Below are positions 1 to 13,229 of a stretch of DNA of 64,000 nucleotides, piece after piece. How positions within the stretch are numbered: position 1 is the first letter of the stretch; every line of letters starts with the position of its first letter. The position numbers and the translations under genes are program-made. This stretch comes from Branchiostoma floridae (Eukaryota; Chordata; Leptocardii; Amphioxiformes; Branchiostomatidae), in contig NC_049987.1 of the NCBI RefSeq assembly GCF_000003815.2, positions 16,758,564 to 16,822,563 on the forward strand, in the 5' to 3' direction. The notes below the pieces were generated by a model. That model had not been told where the DNA came from. It saw nothing but the letters and a program-made list of their open reading frames with translations, and searched no databases.

Positions 1-132
1 TATTGAAGTTACCATTGAACAAGTTTTAAACTAAAGATTACTGATTCTAATTCTGTTATAGGAGAGAAAAAACAACAACGTACGATTACTAATTCTTAGT
101 CTGTATAGAAGAGAAGGAAAACAACAACGTAC

Positions 133-3100
133 TCTGTGTTGGCAGCGAAGTCCAGACTTGTGTCATTGTCGGGCCCAAACCAAGTATCCTCCTCTTGTTG
201 TTCGCCGTCATTACTGTCATACCGGAAACGGAAGCCGATTCTTGAAGCCATGTCACCCTTGTATGCAAAGCACATCTGTGGAGTAAACAAAGTGTCTGTT
301 TGAAATATTTTGTGTTGGACTAATTCAACATGGTCAATTGTGAGCCAAGTCGGACATGATAGACAGTCCAGGTCATTAGGTCATTGGCAGAGGCTACTAA
401 TTCATGGGGGGTATTGTATGAAGTCTTCGAAGGCCACATATCTGACCTTACGGTAACTTTCTATAGGTATGACTCCACGTGAATTATAGTTTTATCAATG
501 TAACGTTATGTCATTGAGAGTCATACACAAAAATGAGAACTACGTTTCTTCATCATTTGTCACATGTCACTCAGCTGCAAACAATACAGATTTTTTTCAG
601 TTTCACAGTAACGTGTCAGAAGGATAAATCATTGTTTGCAAAGCGTAGGTAGTTAAAGTATTATGTAATGTATAGCATACCACTTTGTTCATGTTCGGGT
701 TGATAACGAACAGATTGTGCTCACGGTTGCTACGATACAGATGTGACGGATTCTTCAGAGACTTTTTACCACAGAAAGGCTCGGTTTCATCAGCTTCTAC
801 CTGCAAAAAGGGGAAAGGAGTTTACGTTTGGCTCAAGGAAATGGTACTGACGGCATTGGCATAGCTGTTGATGATGTTCTGATTCTGATCCTATCTACAA
901 CCCACCCTCGTGCCTGTTTCAGGTCGTCTTGATTCGCCCTCGTAGTCCTGGACAAACTGCCTGATAGCCTGGTTAGGATTGGCCACCTCGTCAGGACACA
1001 GTGTTTGGAACATCTTTTCAACTTTTCTCTTCACCTACAATACACATGGAACAATGGGTTAGGCATTTATGTTTAAATCTTTAATGACTTTTCACAGGCA
1101 TTCGATTTACACGTGATTACACATGAGCACTACACACACTGTTACCACGCGAATACAGGATCTTTGTAAGTTTTACTAATCACAAAAGTTGCGTTTTTGT
1201 AAGGGTGGAAAGTACTTACCTGGTTTTGGGACAAACCGGCCTGAATCGCCTCTGACTGGACTCCACCATATTCAAGAGTGAAATCTTCAACGTCACTGCC
1301 AAGGCTGATACGCTATGTTATAGTAACATATAGTCATCATTATGAAAATATTTTCCTCGTAGAATACGACATACATACATAAATACATATATTGCAAGTA
1401 TGCATTCATTGCGCTAATGCAATGCCTTCAACACCCCCAGAACCATAATAACTAACTTGCTCGTTCCATACTGTAATGCATATATTACATAGTAACGGGC
1501 ACCATGGCTGCCAGAGTATTATCAAAGCAAATATTTGAAGGGGAACTGTAACGTTTATATCCTCCCACTCTTTGTTGCGAAGTCCATTTGAAACTAAAAC
1601 GGGGAGAGAGGAAATGTTGCGACTTTACTTGTACATTACATAAAACTAATAGCACAACAGATGGTGTCCGATGGTTCAGAAGCAACAAAGTCCCTTTTAA
1701 ACGGACCTGTTTCTCCCGATCGACCGTTGACGTGATTTTGATCTCTTGTCTCTCGTTCTGTGCGTGGTAGTTCTGCCCTCCCACATAGTCTGTGTTGAAT
1801 ATCTTCACGGCCACTCCTCTCATCTCCTGCTGAGTGTCGTTAGACCACTCATGTCTGTAGCGGACTTCCATGTAGTAGCTGGGATGGGTTCAACATGTGA
1901 TTAGCGTTAGTCATTGCAAATATCTAGAAATTCCAAAATTTTTGATGGGAAATAAATCAACTATCACCAGAACCCACCCGATTGTGCCATCATCATTTCT
2001 TTTCATTCATATTGTCGCGTAGTCGTACCAAAGTTTTCTAATTATTGGCGACACGTCAGGGGCGGAGTCGTACGTATTGGCGATATCTCAGGGCGGAGTC
2101 GTTTTAGCTATAGTGTTACAATACATGCATGATAGTGCTATATAGCTACAGGTACAGTGTTCCAATAGCCCTGTAATTACGGTTACACGAATACACTTCC
2201 TTTCGGGGGATTGGTTTCGACGTCGCCTTCAGCGGTAAGGCCTATTTAATTAAACCGTGTCTTAGAGTATGGAAGCAGTTTCTTGGTATATGGTTTCAAC
2301 AATTTCAATTACCTTTTGCCTCCGGCCAGCATGTACTTCTCTGACCAGCGTCTACCGGACTCTGGACATCTGAGTACGACTGGCTGTAAGAATTGCACAA
2401 GACTGGTCAGTGTTTGAGGATGTCATGAGTACGAAGATATACATTATGTATATCGATAAACTATAAAGCTGTCCCTCTCCTTAGTGCTGAAAAAGTTATT
2501 AGGCAATTTCAGGGAATACAAGTTATGTTGTCAAGGCGAGAAAGAAACACGAAGTTTTGTTATTTATAAACTTAAAATTGTCTAGTTGACATAGTCATGA
2601 AAAGAATTACGTCTGCACAAAAATTCCATCTGAGTTGGTAAAATATATTATGAAGAAATAAGCCGTTAATTCTAGTGAGTCCACTTCGTTTTCCTTGAAA
2701 ATAATTTCTCCAAAACTAATTACTAATAAAATAATTATTGGTCATTCTGATAAACATTTTGTAATTCTTGCTTGTTTTGATTAATACTTAAATGTCACTT
2801 AAAAGGCTAAATATTGCAGACCCACCGTGTCATCTTCGTCTCCATTTGGACTGAAGTACCAGATGAAATCGTCAGATGGCGCTTTGCAGTCATACAGCAC
2901 AAACTGGTACTCGTTATCGTTGGGCGGAATGAAAAATCCCCTTATGCGTGAAATATAGCTCTGTGAAAAGCGAATACCGGTCATTATAATGGTAGCTAAG
3001 AGCTAGCCTACTGAAAGCACAATGCATATTCCGTAAAGAAGCAATGGCATGTAAATACGGTAAAGGCCAGTTACATGTAATTGCACATTACCGCACACTT

Positions 3101-6100
3101 CTGTTGATTGCACGGAATCCCCAAATCCCAACCCCGTACTGTCCAGCTGGATACCTTCGCTCTGCTGCACACTCCGGATAATTGCACGAAATACACTGGT
3201 AAATACGGTGTGCAATTAAGCGGATTGTACTGTATAAGTGATTTACATGTACCTCAGAACGGTTAGTCCAACTGAAGCTGTCCACCCATTCGGGATCCTC
3301 TGTGGGGTCACCGACCAGTAGGTCAGTCAGGGCAGGCATAGATGTTGTATCAGCGTACTCCCAAACCTCCCGGTACACACCGCGGTTTCCTTGAAAAAAA
3401 AAAAAATTGTTCACTAAATATACTGGCCCCTTTTACACAAATGTTTTCTTATCAATGACGTTTCGGTGACTGTAGACGTCTGTCACCATCCTCAGGGCAA
3501 CGCTGACTGGTTCACATTGCACCTTGTCTGTCGCTGATTACCGATGTGATGACAAAGGTACACAGTAGTCAACGCAGGTATTCTGCAATGCCGTCTGTTT
3601 AATTTCAGTAGAGCCACGTGCACGAAGCACTGACAAATCTTGAACTAATAGGTATATACCTCCTTCCCCACAAGTTTATTTTATTCTATTCTGATGAAAT
3701 TACAACAGAGGGCATCCTAGACAATGCTGATGGTAGATACAATCGAAATTATGTTACTTTACAGTGTACGTACCTGCGTAGGACGCTGCTTCGTTAGTCG
3801 GTTTCTTCGGCGTCAGACATACTATCTCGTTGTCAGTTACGTTACCATGTCTGCTACACTCTTCACCTAAAAATGAAATCATAGAATTATACTTTATACA
3901 ATGTTATCCACGCGACCAGTGTGACCAGATCTATCGGATATTGCTATAGGGAAGCTCATATCATATATTACAAATTACAAATTTAGAACATATCATCCCC
4001 TTAGAACATGAATAACAAGAGAAACATCAAACGAGATATGTGTTATTGCTGTTGGCAATATGTTGAAACCACTTTAAGGCTAACGTCACATTTCAAAACC
4101 TTGGTTCGGCCGGGCTGTTTCTGGAGACTAAAATTAAATAGAAACGTATACGCAAAATATACCCAAAAGCTGCCAGGCGGGGCCCAGGTTTGGAAATGTG
4201 ACGTAGGCCTTCGTCTGATACGCCACTATCTATCTCATCAGAAGAGTAGAGTCAACAAGATTTCTTACCTCCGACAGTGACCGTTGCGACCTGTGAGGTT
4301 GAGTCGAACCACTCCCCGCTGATGGTAATGGCGGAACTCCCCTCAGTGCTGCCGACACTGGGACTCACGGAACTCACCTCTTCAATAGAAAAAGGCAAAT
4401 CAATTTTGATATTGCCATTAAACACCCATTGAACACTCACACATTTATTGCTGTAAGAGAGATACTATATATGGCTGTAAAAATGTAGAGTAAAACAGCT
4501 TCGTTGACTGAGTGTTGTATTGTTGTAATGATGTACAGTTGGGTACAGGATAAGCCAGTTGCACTATGATCGACGCCTTTACATAAACATGTATGTGCCG
4601 ACACCAGAACGTCAGCATTAAGGGTTGACGGAACTTAGGGGCGTAACCGTATCGGACTGAAAAACGGGAATAGAAGCCCATGACAGCTAATCAGTTAACA
4701 TAAACATCATAATCAGTTGTTCTATCCGTTGTAAAATTACCCCCGGGGGCCCTTTAACTGCAAGCGCTCATTTGATTTAATATCAGATAACGAGCGAGAG
4801 AGTCTGTTGTATAATGTACGTTGGTCCTTACTTGCATAGGTCTGGAAATTGTACATCTTCATATTGGCGCTGACACGTTTGGCTTCTCTAGTACTTTCAG
4901 ACCTGAAGTAAGAAAAATTCAGATTCAACAAATCACATCTTATGTTGCTCTCAAGGACACATGTAGAAAGGATAGACTTGTCATTGGACTGTATACTATC
5001 AGCCATGTAATTTATTTGCAGTAATTGAGCATACTGTTCTACAAACAAGCTTGCTGTTGTTGATTTATATAATGTGTACAATTTGTTAACATTTGAAAAT
5101 TTTCTAACCTTCCGTATGTGTCACTGACGATGATACTGATGTTCTGGTGGCCTGTGAAGAAGAGCAATGTTAGCACTTGAAAACTTGTGAAAAATACGAC
5201 AGAGGATGAAGTAGCCAACACAGCCTCAGAACTTCCCAAGCGGAAGTGTTTTAATCAACGAGTTTCAATATTAGAAAAACGTCAATGTTGTAGGTTGAAT
5301 ACACGCAAAATAGTGTTCACATAAGACACTGCTTACCGACAAACTTGCCCCGCGGCATCGCCTGGAATGTTCCCCATATACTCTCACCCTCATCGTCCAT
5401 CTCGATTCCGTACCTAACCAATGGCAAACAGTAAGATGTTGCACAACACTGTATGTAAAGACTAATGTAAGCCATCCTCCCATACCAGGCCCGGCGCATG
5501 TGTAAATTAAGTGACGACCCTAGTGTTCCTTCTCGGCCCCCAGGAATGAATCCTTTCAATTTACAAGACGTTAACTTTTCTCAATTCACACAGGTGTAAA
5601 TGCGTACCCAGTGTCTGTTAGGGGTAGAATGTTAAATGGAGGTCCCATGTTTGGGGAGAGCCATGCCCCACGTATGTTAAAGAACCCCCAACACCTTTCG
5701 AAAAAGACCAGGGCGGCCCGGCGGTATAACCACGAGGGTGCGTAATCACTGAGGGTGATGATAGGGGTGGCCCCAATATCGCTGCAGCACTCAAAGGGAT
5801 GGGATTGTTTAGCATCAATTATAAGCGTATCAACAACCTTGTGATAAAGTATCTAAATCCCTAAGTACTTCTAAGACCTACATGTCTCCGTTGGCGTCTC
5901 GCAGCTCACATGTCTGACCAGCGCCATCCAGGTAACAACTAAAACGTTAAATAATGAAGGAAACATGATTTATTCATAAGAAGCATTCATCAAACTTAAT
6001 TTGCATAAAGAATGAAATAAAATTTACATGACATACAAAAATATTCACGGAGAAAAGAGATTTTGAAACTCTTGACATTAATGGTTGCTTTAAAAACAGA

Positions 6101-9100
6101 CCAGACATAAGCACATAGTAGAGCTCACCGTTTGATGGTTTCCGTCCTGCCGTTGAGGGTCGCGCCCGTCTCACTGCCGAACATTTCGGTGATGATCTTA
6201 CCATACACGGTCAGCATGGTGCCTTGGAGGAGAATAAGAAATCTTATTGTACCAAAGCACAGCGAATATAATGGTTTCACTAACTTAGTATCAGACAGAC
6301 TAAAAACAGTATCCTCTCTTAGTTAGTAGCCTCTTCCATTGACCCCATGACATGGAATGTCCGTCAAGTTTGATAAGCGTCTGGTTCTACCACCTGAGAA
6401 CTTTACTTATTTTTAGTACTGCAATATTTTTTTGCAACTTTGCAATGACACAATTTTCCCACTCACTTCCCGCCACTCTATCGAGTGCAAACCACTGACA
6501 CATGAGAACAAAAATTTGCAGACCGAAAAGAAAAATATTACAACTAAATCTACAGCAACAGTGTTTGAAGACATTTACCAGGATATCCGGTCGTAGGGGT
6601 TATGGACTTGATGTAAGGTGTCTTCTGGGTTTTTGTCTGTAAAGTAAAACAAGCGGCTGAACTTCTCATGGGCATTTCAACGTTTCGTAATACTATATGT
6701 TAATATTTCTATACATTTTATAGGCATTTATTCTTGAGTCTAATGCGCATGTCGCTAACAGACATAGTACCTGCTTTCGTAATACTAAAGACACAGTTTA
6801 AACCTGTACATGTGATCATTACCTCAAACGTACAATCCCCCTCGTCCTCCCCAAGACACGGGATGTCCTGACAGTCGTCTGCACTGGAACACAGTGTCAC
6901 ATGGGGGGTGTACACGCCTGATGGCATAGCCCTGCATAATAAAAATACACAGCTCATGAAAATTTTCTATTCAATCATCATCAGTTGCATTAATGTGTCA
7001 TAGGAAAAACTGTACACACTTTGTATGGGAACAATATGTGCACAAAAATATCTAATATGCAGTTTAATGGTTTGAATGCAGATGCACCATATAGAAGTTT
7101 TAGGCCCCTGAGACATAAAAAAGCACGTCTTGGCATGATCTACACAAGAAATGTTTACAAGTTATATAGGGGTCTTCACTTTTGACCTCGCGCATACGTA
7201 GTTCCAACCGTGCACCGTCTTATTACCTTGTGTAACATTCTATCTGCCCTGTGCTAACAGAAGTCTCCTCTACGTCACACGGGTACTGGTGGGTAGCTGA
7301 CAAGACTTCACACGGACGACAGAGACGTCATGCTGAAGTCNNNNNNNNNNNNNNNNNNNNNNNNNNNNNNNNNNNNNNNNNNNNNNNNNNNNNNNNNNNN
7401 NNNNNNNNNNNNNNNNNNNNNNNNNNNNNNNNNNNNNNNNNNNNNNNNNNNNNNNNNNNNNNNNNNNNNNNNNNNNNNNNNNNNNNNNNNNNNNNNNNNN
7501 NNNNNNNNNNNNNNNNNNNNNNNNNNNNNNNNNNNNNNNNNNNNNNNNNNNNNNNNNNNNNNNNNNNNNNNNNNNNNNNNNNNNNNNNNNNNNNNNNNNN
7601 NNNNNNNNNNNNNNNNNNNNNNNNNNNNNNNNNNNNNNNNNNNNNNNNNNNNNNNNNNNNNNNNNNNNNNNNNNNNNNNNNNNNNNNNNNNNNNNNNNNN
7701 NNNNNNNNNNNNNNNNNNNNNNNNNNNNNNNNNNNNNNNNNNNNNNNNNNNNNNNNNNNNNNNNNNNNNNNNNNNNNNNNNNNNNNNNNNNNNNNNNNNN
7801 NNNNNNNNNNNNNNNNNNNNNNNNNNNNNNNNNNNNNNNNNNNNNNNNNNNNNNNNNNNNNNNNNNNNNNNNNNNNNNNNNNNNNNNNNNNNNNNNNNNN
7901 NNNNNNNNNNNNNNNNNNNNNNNNNNNNNNNNNNNNNNNNNNNNNNNNNNNNNNNNNNNNNNNNNNNNNNNNNNNNNNNNNNNNNNNNNNNNNNNNNNNN
8001 NNNNNNNNNNNNNNNNNNNNNNNNNNNNNNNNNNNNNNNNNNNNNNNNNNNNNNNNNNNNNNNNNNNNNNNNNNNNNNNNNNNNNNNNNNNNNNNNNNNN
8101 NNNNNNNNNNNNNNNNNNNNNNNNNNNNNNNNNNNNNNNNNNACTACGACTATTGTCATAACGTTGTCCCAATGTAGTTTTGTATCTTTAATCTCGTACT
8201 TTTCGTTCCCGAAAGCTGGCCAGCCGGGCCCTGGTTTGAAAATGTGACATAGGCCTTACAGATACGAATAGGGGTTATACATTACAAAACCTGTATTAGA
8301 GCTACTTGCATTGATACTTAGAATTAAGTTACTTCTTCCGAAGATCTTGATGTTCGTTCCGCCGTTCAAGCTTCCAACGTGAGGAGCCACTCCGGTGATC
8401 TGGGAAGCGCCTGGGAGAGCAGGAATTATGGACGAAACACACATAAATTTCTTCATTCGGCTAAGCATGTCAACTTGGCAAAAAAAGTTTGGAAACTTAA
8501 CCTTTGTTTATCAGTTTCCGTTGTTTCGTTGATTTGATTTAATAATTGGCACCCGCGCCTAAAGCCCATAACATAACGATGTACAGTGTGGAACACAAAA
8601 AAACAGGGCCGGGAAATCGGTACGTTTGCAACCCACTCACGTAAGCAGCCGGGAGACCACTCTGAGTGATACAAACAAGTAAAATACATAACGAGCCTAG
8701 TCAAACCAGTTTTCATTGTCCATTTTAGACCATACAAACAAACATACTATGGCGAGTATGGCCGAAGTCATTACTATCCACATAGATACCATTTTGAAAT
8801 ATCTGCCACCCCTCGATCGTGGGACAACTATAAGAAAGCTTTGTTTCTCGAAGTACCTTAGCCAAAATCCATAGGATTACGATTTGATCTCTTTTGAAGT
8901 TTCCTTCTAAGCTATGGATTACAAGCATGAAAATACTGCACAGGAAGCCATGTTGTCTTGGTGGCGTTTTCCGGTCTTAAATTGCCTTTTTGTTAATTAT
9001 TTTGGCCTTGCTGTATAATGTTAGCTGATTGAACCTAATTTTTATGAAACTGCAAAAAATATAATTTTTGTGGTAGCATGGCAACAGTGCATAGACTGAT

Positions 9101-11219
9101 TAAAATATAGCTTACAAATGCATTGTTCGCTCAGACGATAAAGACATGTAGCCTTTCACCTATATACACGTATAAGCTTGTGTCTGCCCTTACAAAGGGT
9201 TAAAGGCATTGTCTTGCTGGCATTTGCGACGATTGTATCTACGTGTCTAGTAAGCTGTTAACTTCATTCACAGATTTTAACCTTTGTAACTACACTATTC
9301 AGCGTGGATTTACATACAAGTCTAGCCGACTTATCATAACTGTCAACATACCTAAGTATTCATGTTTTCGAGTACTCTATTTTCAAACGAGTCTGGAATT
9401 TGTTTTAATTACAACAGCCTGGCGTACGTGACTTTGAAGCTTCATGCTCATGAGGCATAGAGGACATGGTATGTAAAATGAGTCAGGCTTTTTGCGGAAT
9501 GTTGTAGTTTGGGGGTCTAGCTGCATTGCCATCTGTACATTGGAATGTATACGTACAGAAGACTGTGATAAAAAATCATGGAAATCCGTCGTTCAGTTAT
9601 TGTCCTTGGAAGATTTTAAACAAAAATGCCCCTGCAGTTCCACAGCAGGCTGCTAGGTGGCCAAAATATGTAACACTTCTTTCTTACTTCACAAGCTATC
9701 TGTCACGAAAATATCAAGACCATAGCACGTCCGGGTAAATAGAAACAAAATGGAAGATGTGCTGCAGTACCTAGGTAACAAACCAAGGAGCCCAACATTG
9801 ACATTGACCTTCGTCGTCCTAACATGTAACCACATATCCGAAATATCATCGTAATCCATTCAGAGGTTCTAGAGTAATACTAAGCACAAAAATCCGGAAA
9901 CACAAACAGACACACGGACACACCCAAAACTACATCTCTCCCTTTTTCATGGATATAACTATGGCTATAGATATATACGCAACGAAATAGCATGGAATTC
10001 ATCACGGACATTTTTATTTTATTTTCTTTTTCCCTCTTGTTGGGCATCGTGTATGGCAAACTTACAACTCAGATCATCAAGACCCACATATTAACCATTC
10101 TGCCCAAGATGGAAAACGAATAGCAGCAGCAAAAAAAGACTTGCATCAATGATAAGTTGCTAAATAATTTCTTTGTTTTGAAATATATGCTGAAACTAAC
10201 GTTCAAATCGGATATTTCAAGCAAGTTAATCTTACATGTGCAGAAAACGCTTTACATTTTTTCACATGTTCTAGTACGTTGTGCTTCTATAGACACAGAG
10301 TTAAAACCACTAATCACAATACCTTTTCAAGCTAAATATATGATAGATAGATAGATGGTTTATTGCGCAACAATTGTATCAGTGACAATGTATAGTAATG
10401 TATATTCAACATATAAACACGACATATAGCACGTTATTAAGGCACTACGATGCACAATGGAATGAAAAATAGAATGTAATGCATAAGCAAAGTGAAGGGA
10501 CATGAGGATTCTTAAATACATTCAAAAATGATGATCAAATAAATAAAGAATTCTTCCACTTAGGAACAAGCTTGATGTAATTATGAAATAATTATTTTGC
10601 TAGCCCGTGTATACTTTTTATACGTGAAGTGACCATAGCGTCCCCCTTTTAGATTGTACCATCCTCCATAGTTACCGCTGGCTCGCCCTTTTTGTTCGCT
10701 TGCCACGGAGGATGGTACTCAGACTACGAGTACTATTTTACATAATAAAAACGAAAATTTGTTATAAAAACTAAGGTGTCTTACCTGTACTTCGGTTGAC
10801 CTGTTTCGTGCTGTGAAAAAAGGAATGTCGAGACAGTCGTTGTTGTTTTGTCTCATACTTATAAATTTGTCGGAAAGTAACAGAAGAGACATCATTAAAA
10901 GACTTTTAAAGAGCAACTGTAGTAATTATTACAAAGCGGTGCTACTTCTTCATGTACAAAGGACGTAAGATTTAGAATTCGTTAAAAGTTTTTTTAAGCT
11001 TTTATACTCTGTGTTCGTCATTACTTGAGAGGATTGTAATATAGGAAATTCCATTTATGAGGCATACAATGTATATCAAATATGCTTTTCCGAAATGTCA
11101 TCTTCAGTTTGACGTTAACACCACACAAGGTGCAATTACTATTAGAAATCAGTACAATAGGCTCACCTGACTGCAGACACCACAGTAATCCACAACAGTA
11201 GCAGATACAATATTCTCAT
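133..11219 (-). CDS. PKHD1L1: Fibrocystin-L (PKHD1L1) orthologue, 5' half, partial
   Basis: Large type I membrane protein of the fibrocystin family, extracellular in this part. Exons joined from the 5' end with matching phases: 11167-11219, 10785-10810, 8333-8410, [gap], 7227-7305, 6823-6931, 6579-6636, 6129-6222, 5882-5938, 5337-5413, 5109-5151, 4832-4902, 4269-4379, 3774-3866, 3253-3389, 2826-2960, 2313-2383, 1707-1878, 1220-1312, 906-1034, 681-800, 133-275. About 650 codons are visible. It begins with a signal peptide (MRILYLLLLWITVVSA). IPT/TIG motifs follow: VAPHVGSLNGGT, SITPTTGYPGTMLTVYGK and VSPSVGSTEGSSAITISG. A PA14 domain follows the third IPT (GNRGVYREVWEY, then FFIPPNDNEYQFVLYDC), the order known for vertebrate fibrocystin-L. 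Landmarks such as CYTRAMP, NFQTYA and CGKKSLKNP also match that protein. The missing exon(s) must total a multiple of three. The gene continues beyond base 1. Confidence 0.92.
3078..3188. mobile_element. MITE copy (ATTGCAC.../CCGGATAATTGCAC family)
   Basis: Intronic block ending CCGGATAATTGCAC and containing GGAATCCCCAAATCCCAACC and GTCCAGCTGGATA. The same blocks appear in the same order on the opposite strand at 60686-60824 in WTAP, so this is a dispersed family. It has no coding capacity. Confidence 0.7.
4074..4211. mobile_element. MITE with inverted termini (AAGGCYTACGTCACATTT)
   Basis: Left end reads TAAGGCTAACGTCACATTTC and the right end, reversed, reads AAGGCCTACGTCACATTTCC; GGCCGGGC-like subterminal blocks are also inverted. 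About 138 bp, in an intron of PKHD1L1. A truncated second copy lies at about 8200-8258. Confidence 0.75.
5596..5830. repeat. SINE-like dispersed repeat
   Basis: Intronic segment with GTGTAAATGCGTACCCAGTG and CACGTATGTTAAAGAACCCC. From general knowledge, similar text recurs in invertebrate genomes as a short interspersed repeat. No second copy was found in this window, so the family call is tentative. Confidence 0.35.
7341..8142. other. Assembly gap (802 N) inside PKHD1L1
   Basis: Unresolved bases that remove the middle of the first IPT domain of the fibrocystin-L gene. The flanking exons (ending at 8333 and starting at 7305) both break in phase 1. The last bases on the right edge run into a truncated copy of a MITE seen complete at 4074-4211, so repeats may have caused the gap. 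Confidence 0.98.
8200..8258. mobile_element. Truncated copy of the 4074-4211 MITE
   Basis: Contains GCCGGGCCCTGGTTTGAAAA followed by TGTGACATAGGCCTTA, matching the right end of the element at 4074-4211. The left part would fall toward the assembly gap. Confidence 0.6.
10335..10560 (-). mobile_element. 3' tail of a non-LTR retrotransposon
   Basis: On the minus strand the segment ends in TTGCGCAATAAACC followed by four ATCT repeats, a typical 3' end of a 5'-truncated LINE with a short microsatellite tail. No ORF remains. Confidence 0.45.
10650..10726. mobile_element. Small palindromic MITE
   Basis: TAGATTGTACCATCCTCC at the left is mirrored by GGAGGATGGTACTCAGACTA at the right, giving a hairpin of about 77 bp with imperfect arms. 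Confidence 0.55.
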
Positions 11220-13229
11220 CTTGATGCCTTTGAGAACACCTGGTCTACAAGGAAAAACTTTCCTAAATGTAAACCAGGAAGATTCAGCGGTATGAAAGCG
11301 ATCCAAAAGCGTTGTTCATCACGGAAAGGTTGTGCACTGGATTCCCGTCTGGATCCCTACATTACACCTTCCGCTATTAGGCTAGTGAAAGTTCGCACAT
11401 TTCTTAAGTTATACGCAAGCTTGGGAGAAACCATTGTATCCTCAACATAGGTGACATCACTACCTGAAGTTCAGATGCAGAACGTTGTCTTTATTGTATG
11501 AAAAGAATGTATTCCTGCCGATATTGTCCATGATACGTTTCCAAATAATATGAGACTTTGGGTAAAGTGGCCATTGTTGGCTTCAAAAAAGTGGCCATTG
11601 TTGGCTTCAAAACAAGTTAAATGAGCTCCATAAAAAAATTGAATTTTAACCCAGCTTTCAGGTTGTATGTCATCTTGCTATAGAGCTGATGCGGACCAAT
11701 ACGAGGTAACAAAAATCTCAATATTGAAATTAATCATGATCACTGTTAACCTGTTGTTGACAATGACTTAAATTCATTTCTTGACGTAATCATTTTTATG
11801 AGAAAACGTTTGCACGGAAGGCAATGTGTCCAATACGGGCATAAATCAAACATCATTAGCGTCCTACAACTACACAGCAAAGAACGATCTGTCTAAAGAG
11901 ATTAATGAATATTGACTACCGGGGGTATATCAAATACCGGTGGGTATGTTATCGCCTGGATCAGGCTGTACTTTAGTCAATCCGTGTGTTTCTAAGATAT
12001 ACAGGAATATCCCATTTGTTATGCCAAACTTACGTGCAGTTTGCCAAACAACTTAATCATGACGATAACATTACAGATATGCAGGTAATTTAATTTGCTT
12101 TTAGGGACATCGAAGAACATAAAACTCTGTAAAAGAAATTATCATTACAGTACAACATGTGTAATCTGTGTTAAAATTGTGCTGGACATTGCAGTTCACT
12201 TATCGTTGAAAAAGTTTGTAAACGACGGATCCGTTTGATCAGATTAAATCTAGCTTAATTCGTATATTGAGAGATATAACAAACATGTGGATTGTGCTTG
12301 AAATTGTATTGTTAGTAGTGTCAGACATTGTACAGAACGGAATATTATATAAAGGTTGGCAATTTTGTTTAAGGTGTGCCTTTTTGCTTTAGTGTGTCCG
12401 TAGTGAGTTGTTAACAGTGAAAGTAACAGAAAATGGTGTCACCACAGACTTACAGGAAGTGGAGGTCAAAGTGGAGGTCAGCATACTTCCCATACAGGCT
12501 GATTTCCACATACTAGCAACGTCTGGGACACTGACCACTGACAGGAAACTAGTTCAAAGGTCCCAGAAAGGGATATCTAATTTCCTGTCTTCAATTTCCT
12601 GTTACATGCATGCCTGGTCCCTCTGGTAGCCCATGGAAAATGCAGACAGGATCAACAAGAAATTCATAAAAAAAGAAATCCAGAAAAACTAAAAATTATT
12701 TCACTGAGGTATGAGATCTTCATTTCTTGTTATTTGATATCTTAATGTGGCTTATGATCACACTATTATGTACACAAACATCAATTGCAAACTGTAACTA
12801 AGATGAATACATTATGTCTTCCATGCCCATTGAAATGTCTTGTGATGATCATTATCTTCCTCTCCATCATAGATACTCCTGTCATCACCATCATCATCAC
12901 TTTCCAAGCCTGCAAATGGGTCAGGATTACAAGACTACAAGTTTCTATTCATTCCAGTGCTTTTGGTGAATCTCCATACAATAATGGACACCAGCAAATT
13001 CCTATCCATCTGCACTAGCTGAAAGAAATTAGGAACAAAAGCAGTTTAGATAGAAACACAAATACTGTTCATAAAAAGTAAAAATGAGAATACAAAAAAA
13101 CGTGGTGACAAACTTGACTCTTGTAAAAGATATTATGAATTACCTATTCAGCAATCAGCTGTCCCACCATTTGTGTTTGCGATTGGCTGTGTTTTTTCTT
13201 TTCTATTGTTCCACGGTTGATGCATTCTC
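11220..13229. other. Intergenic region between PKHD1L1 and the 13.2-kb gene
   Basis: Upstream of the fibrocystin-L start and downstream of the next minus-strand gene. A direct duplication of about 27 bp (AGTGGCCATTGTTGGCTTCA) lies at about 11564-11613. A short plus-strand open stretch at 12408-12629 was considered and not called. A CATCATCA-rich stretch lies near 12880. The proximal part presumably holds the PKHD1L1 promoter, but no TATA or other core element is convincing. Confidence 0.5.

Larger units (their letters stand above)
8411..10784. other. PKHD1L1 intron 2 (2.4 kb), repeat-derived in parts
   Basis: No exon with coding character was found. The stretch at 9620-9935 (CTGCAG...GCTAGGTGG, ATATCATCGTAATCCATTC, then CACA-rich text) resembles the repeat at 41270-41590. 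The stretch 10335-10560 is a retrotransposon tail and 10650-10726 a small MITE. Confidence 0.6.

Noticed and set aside
7306-7340. Alternative acceptor (CTTCAG at the gap edge) for the PKHD1L1 exon 7227-7305
   Set aside because: Starting there puts an in-frame TGA before the conserved CDVEE segment; the acceptor at 7306-7307 keeps the frame.
7251-8247. Several 280-308-residue open frames across the N run
   Set aside because: They are open only because N codons are not stops; the real sequence is unknown.
12408-12629. Plus-strand 73-residue frame (MLTVKVTENGVTTDLQEVEV)
   Set aside because: No partner exon with matching phase was found and the composition is driven by GGAGGTCA repeats.
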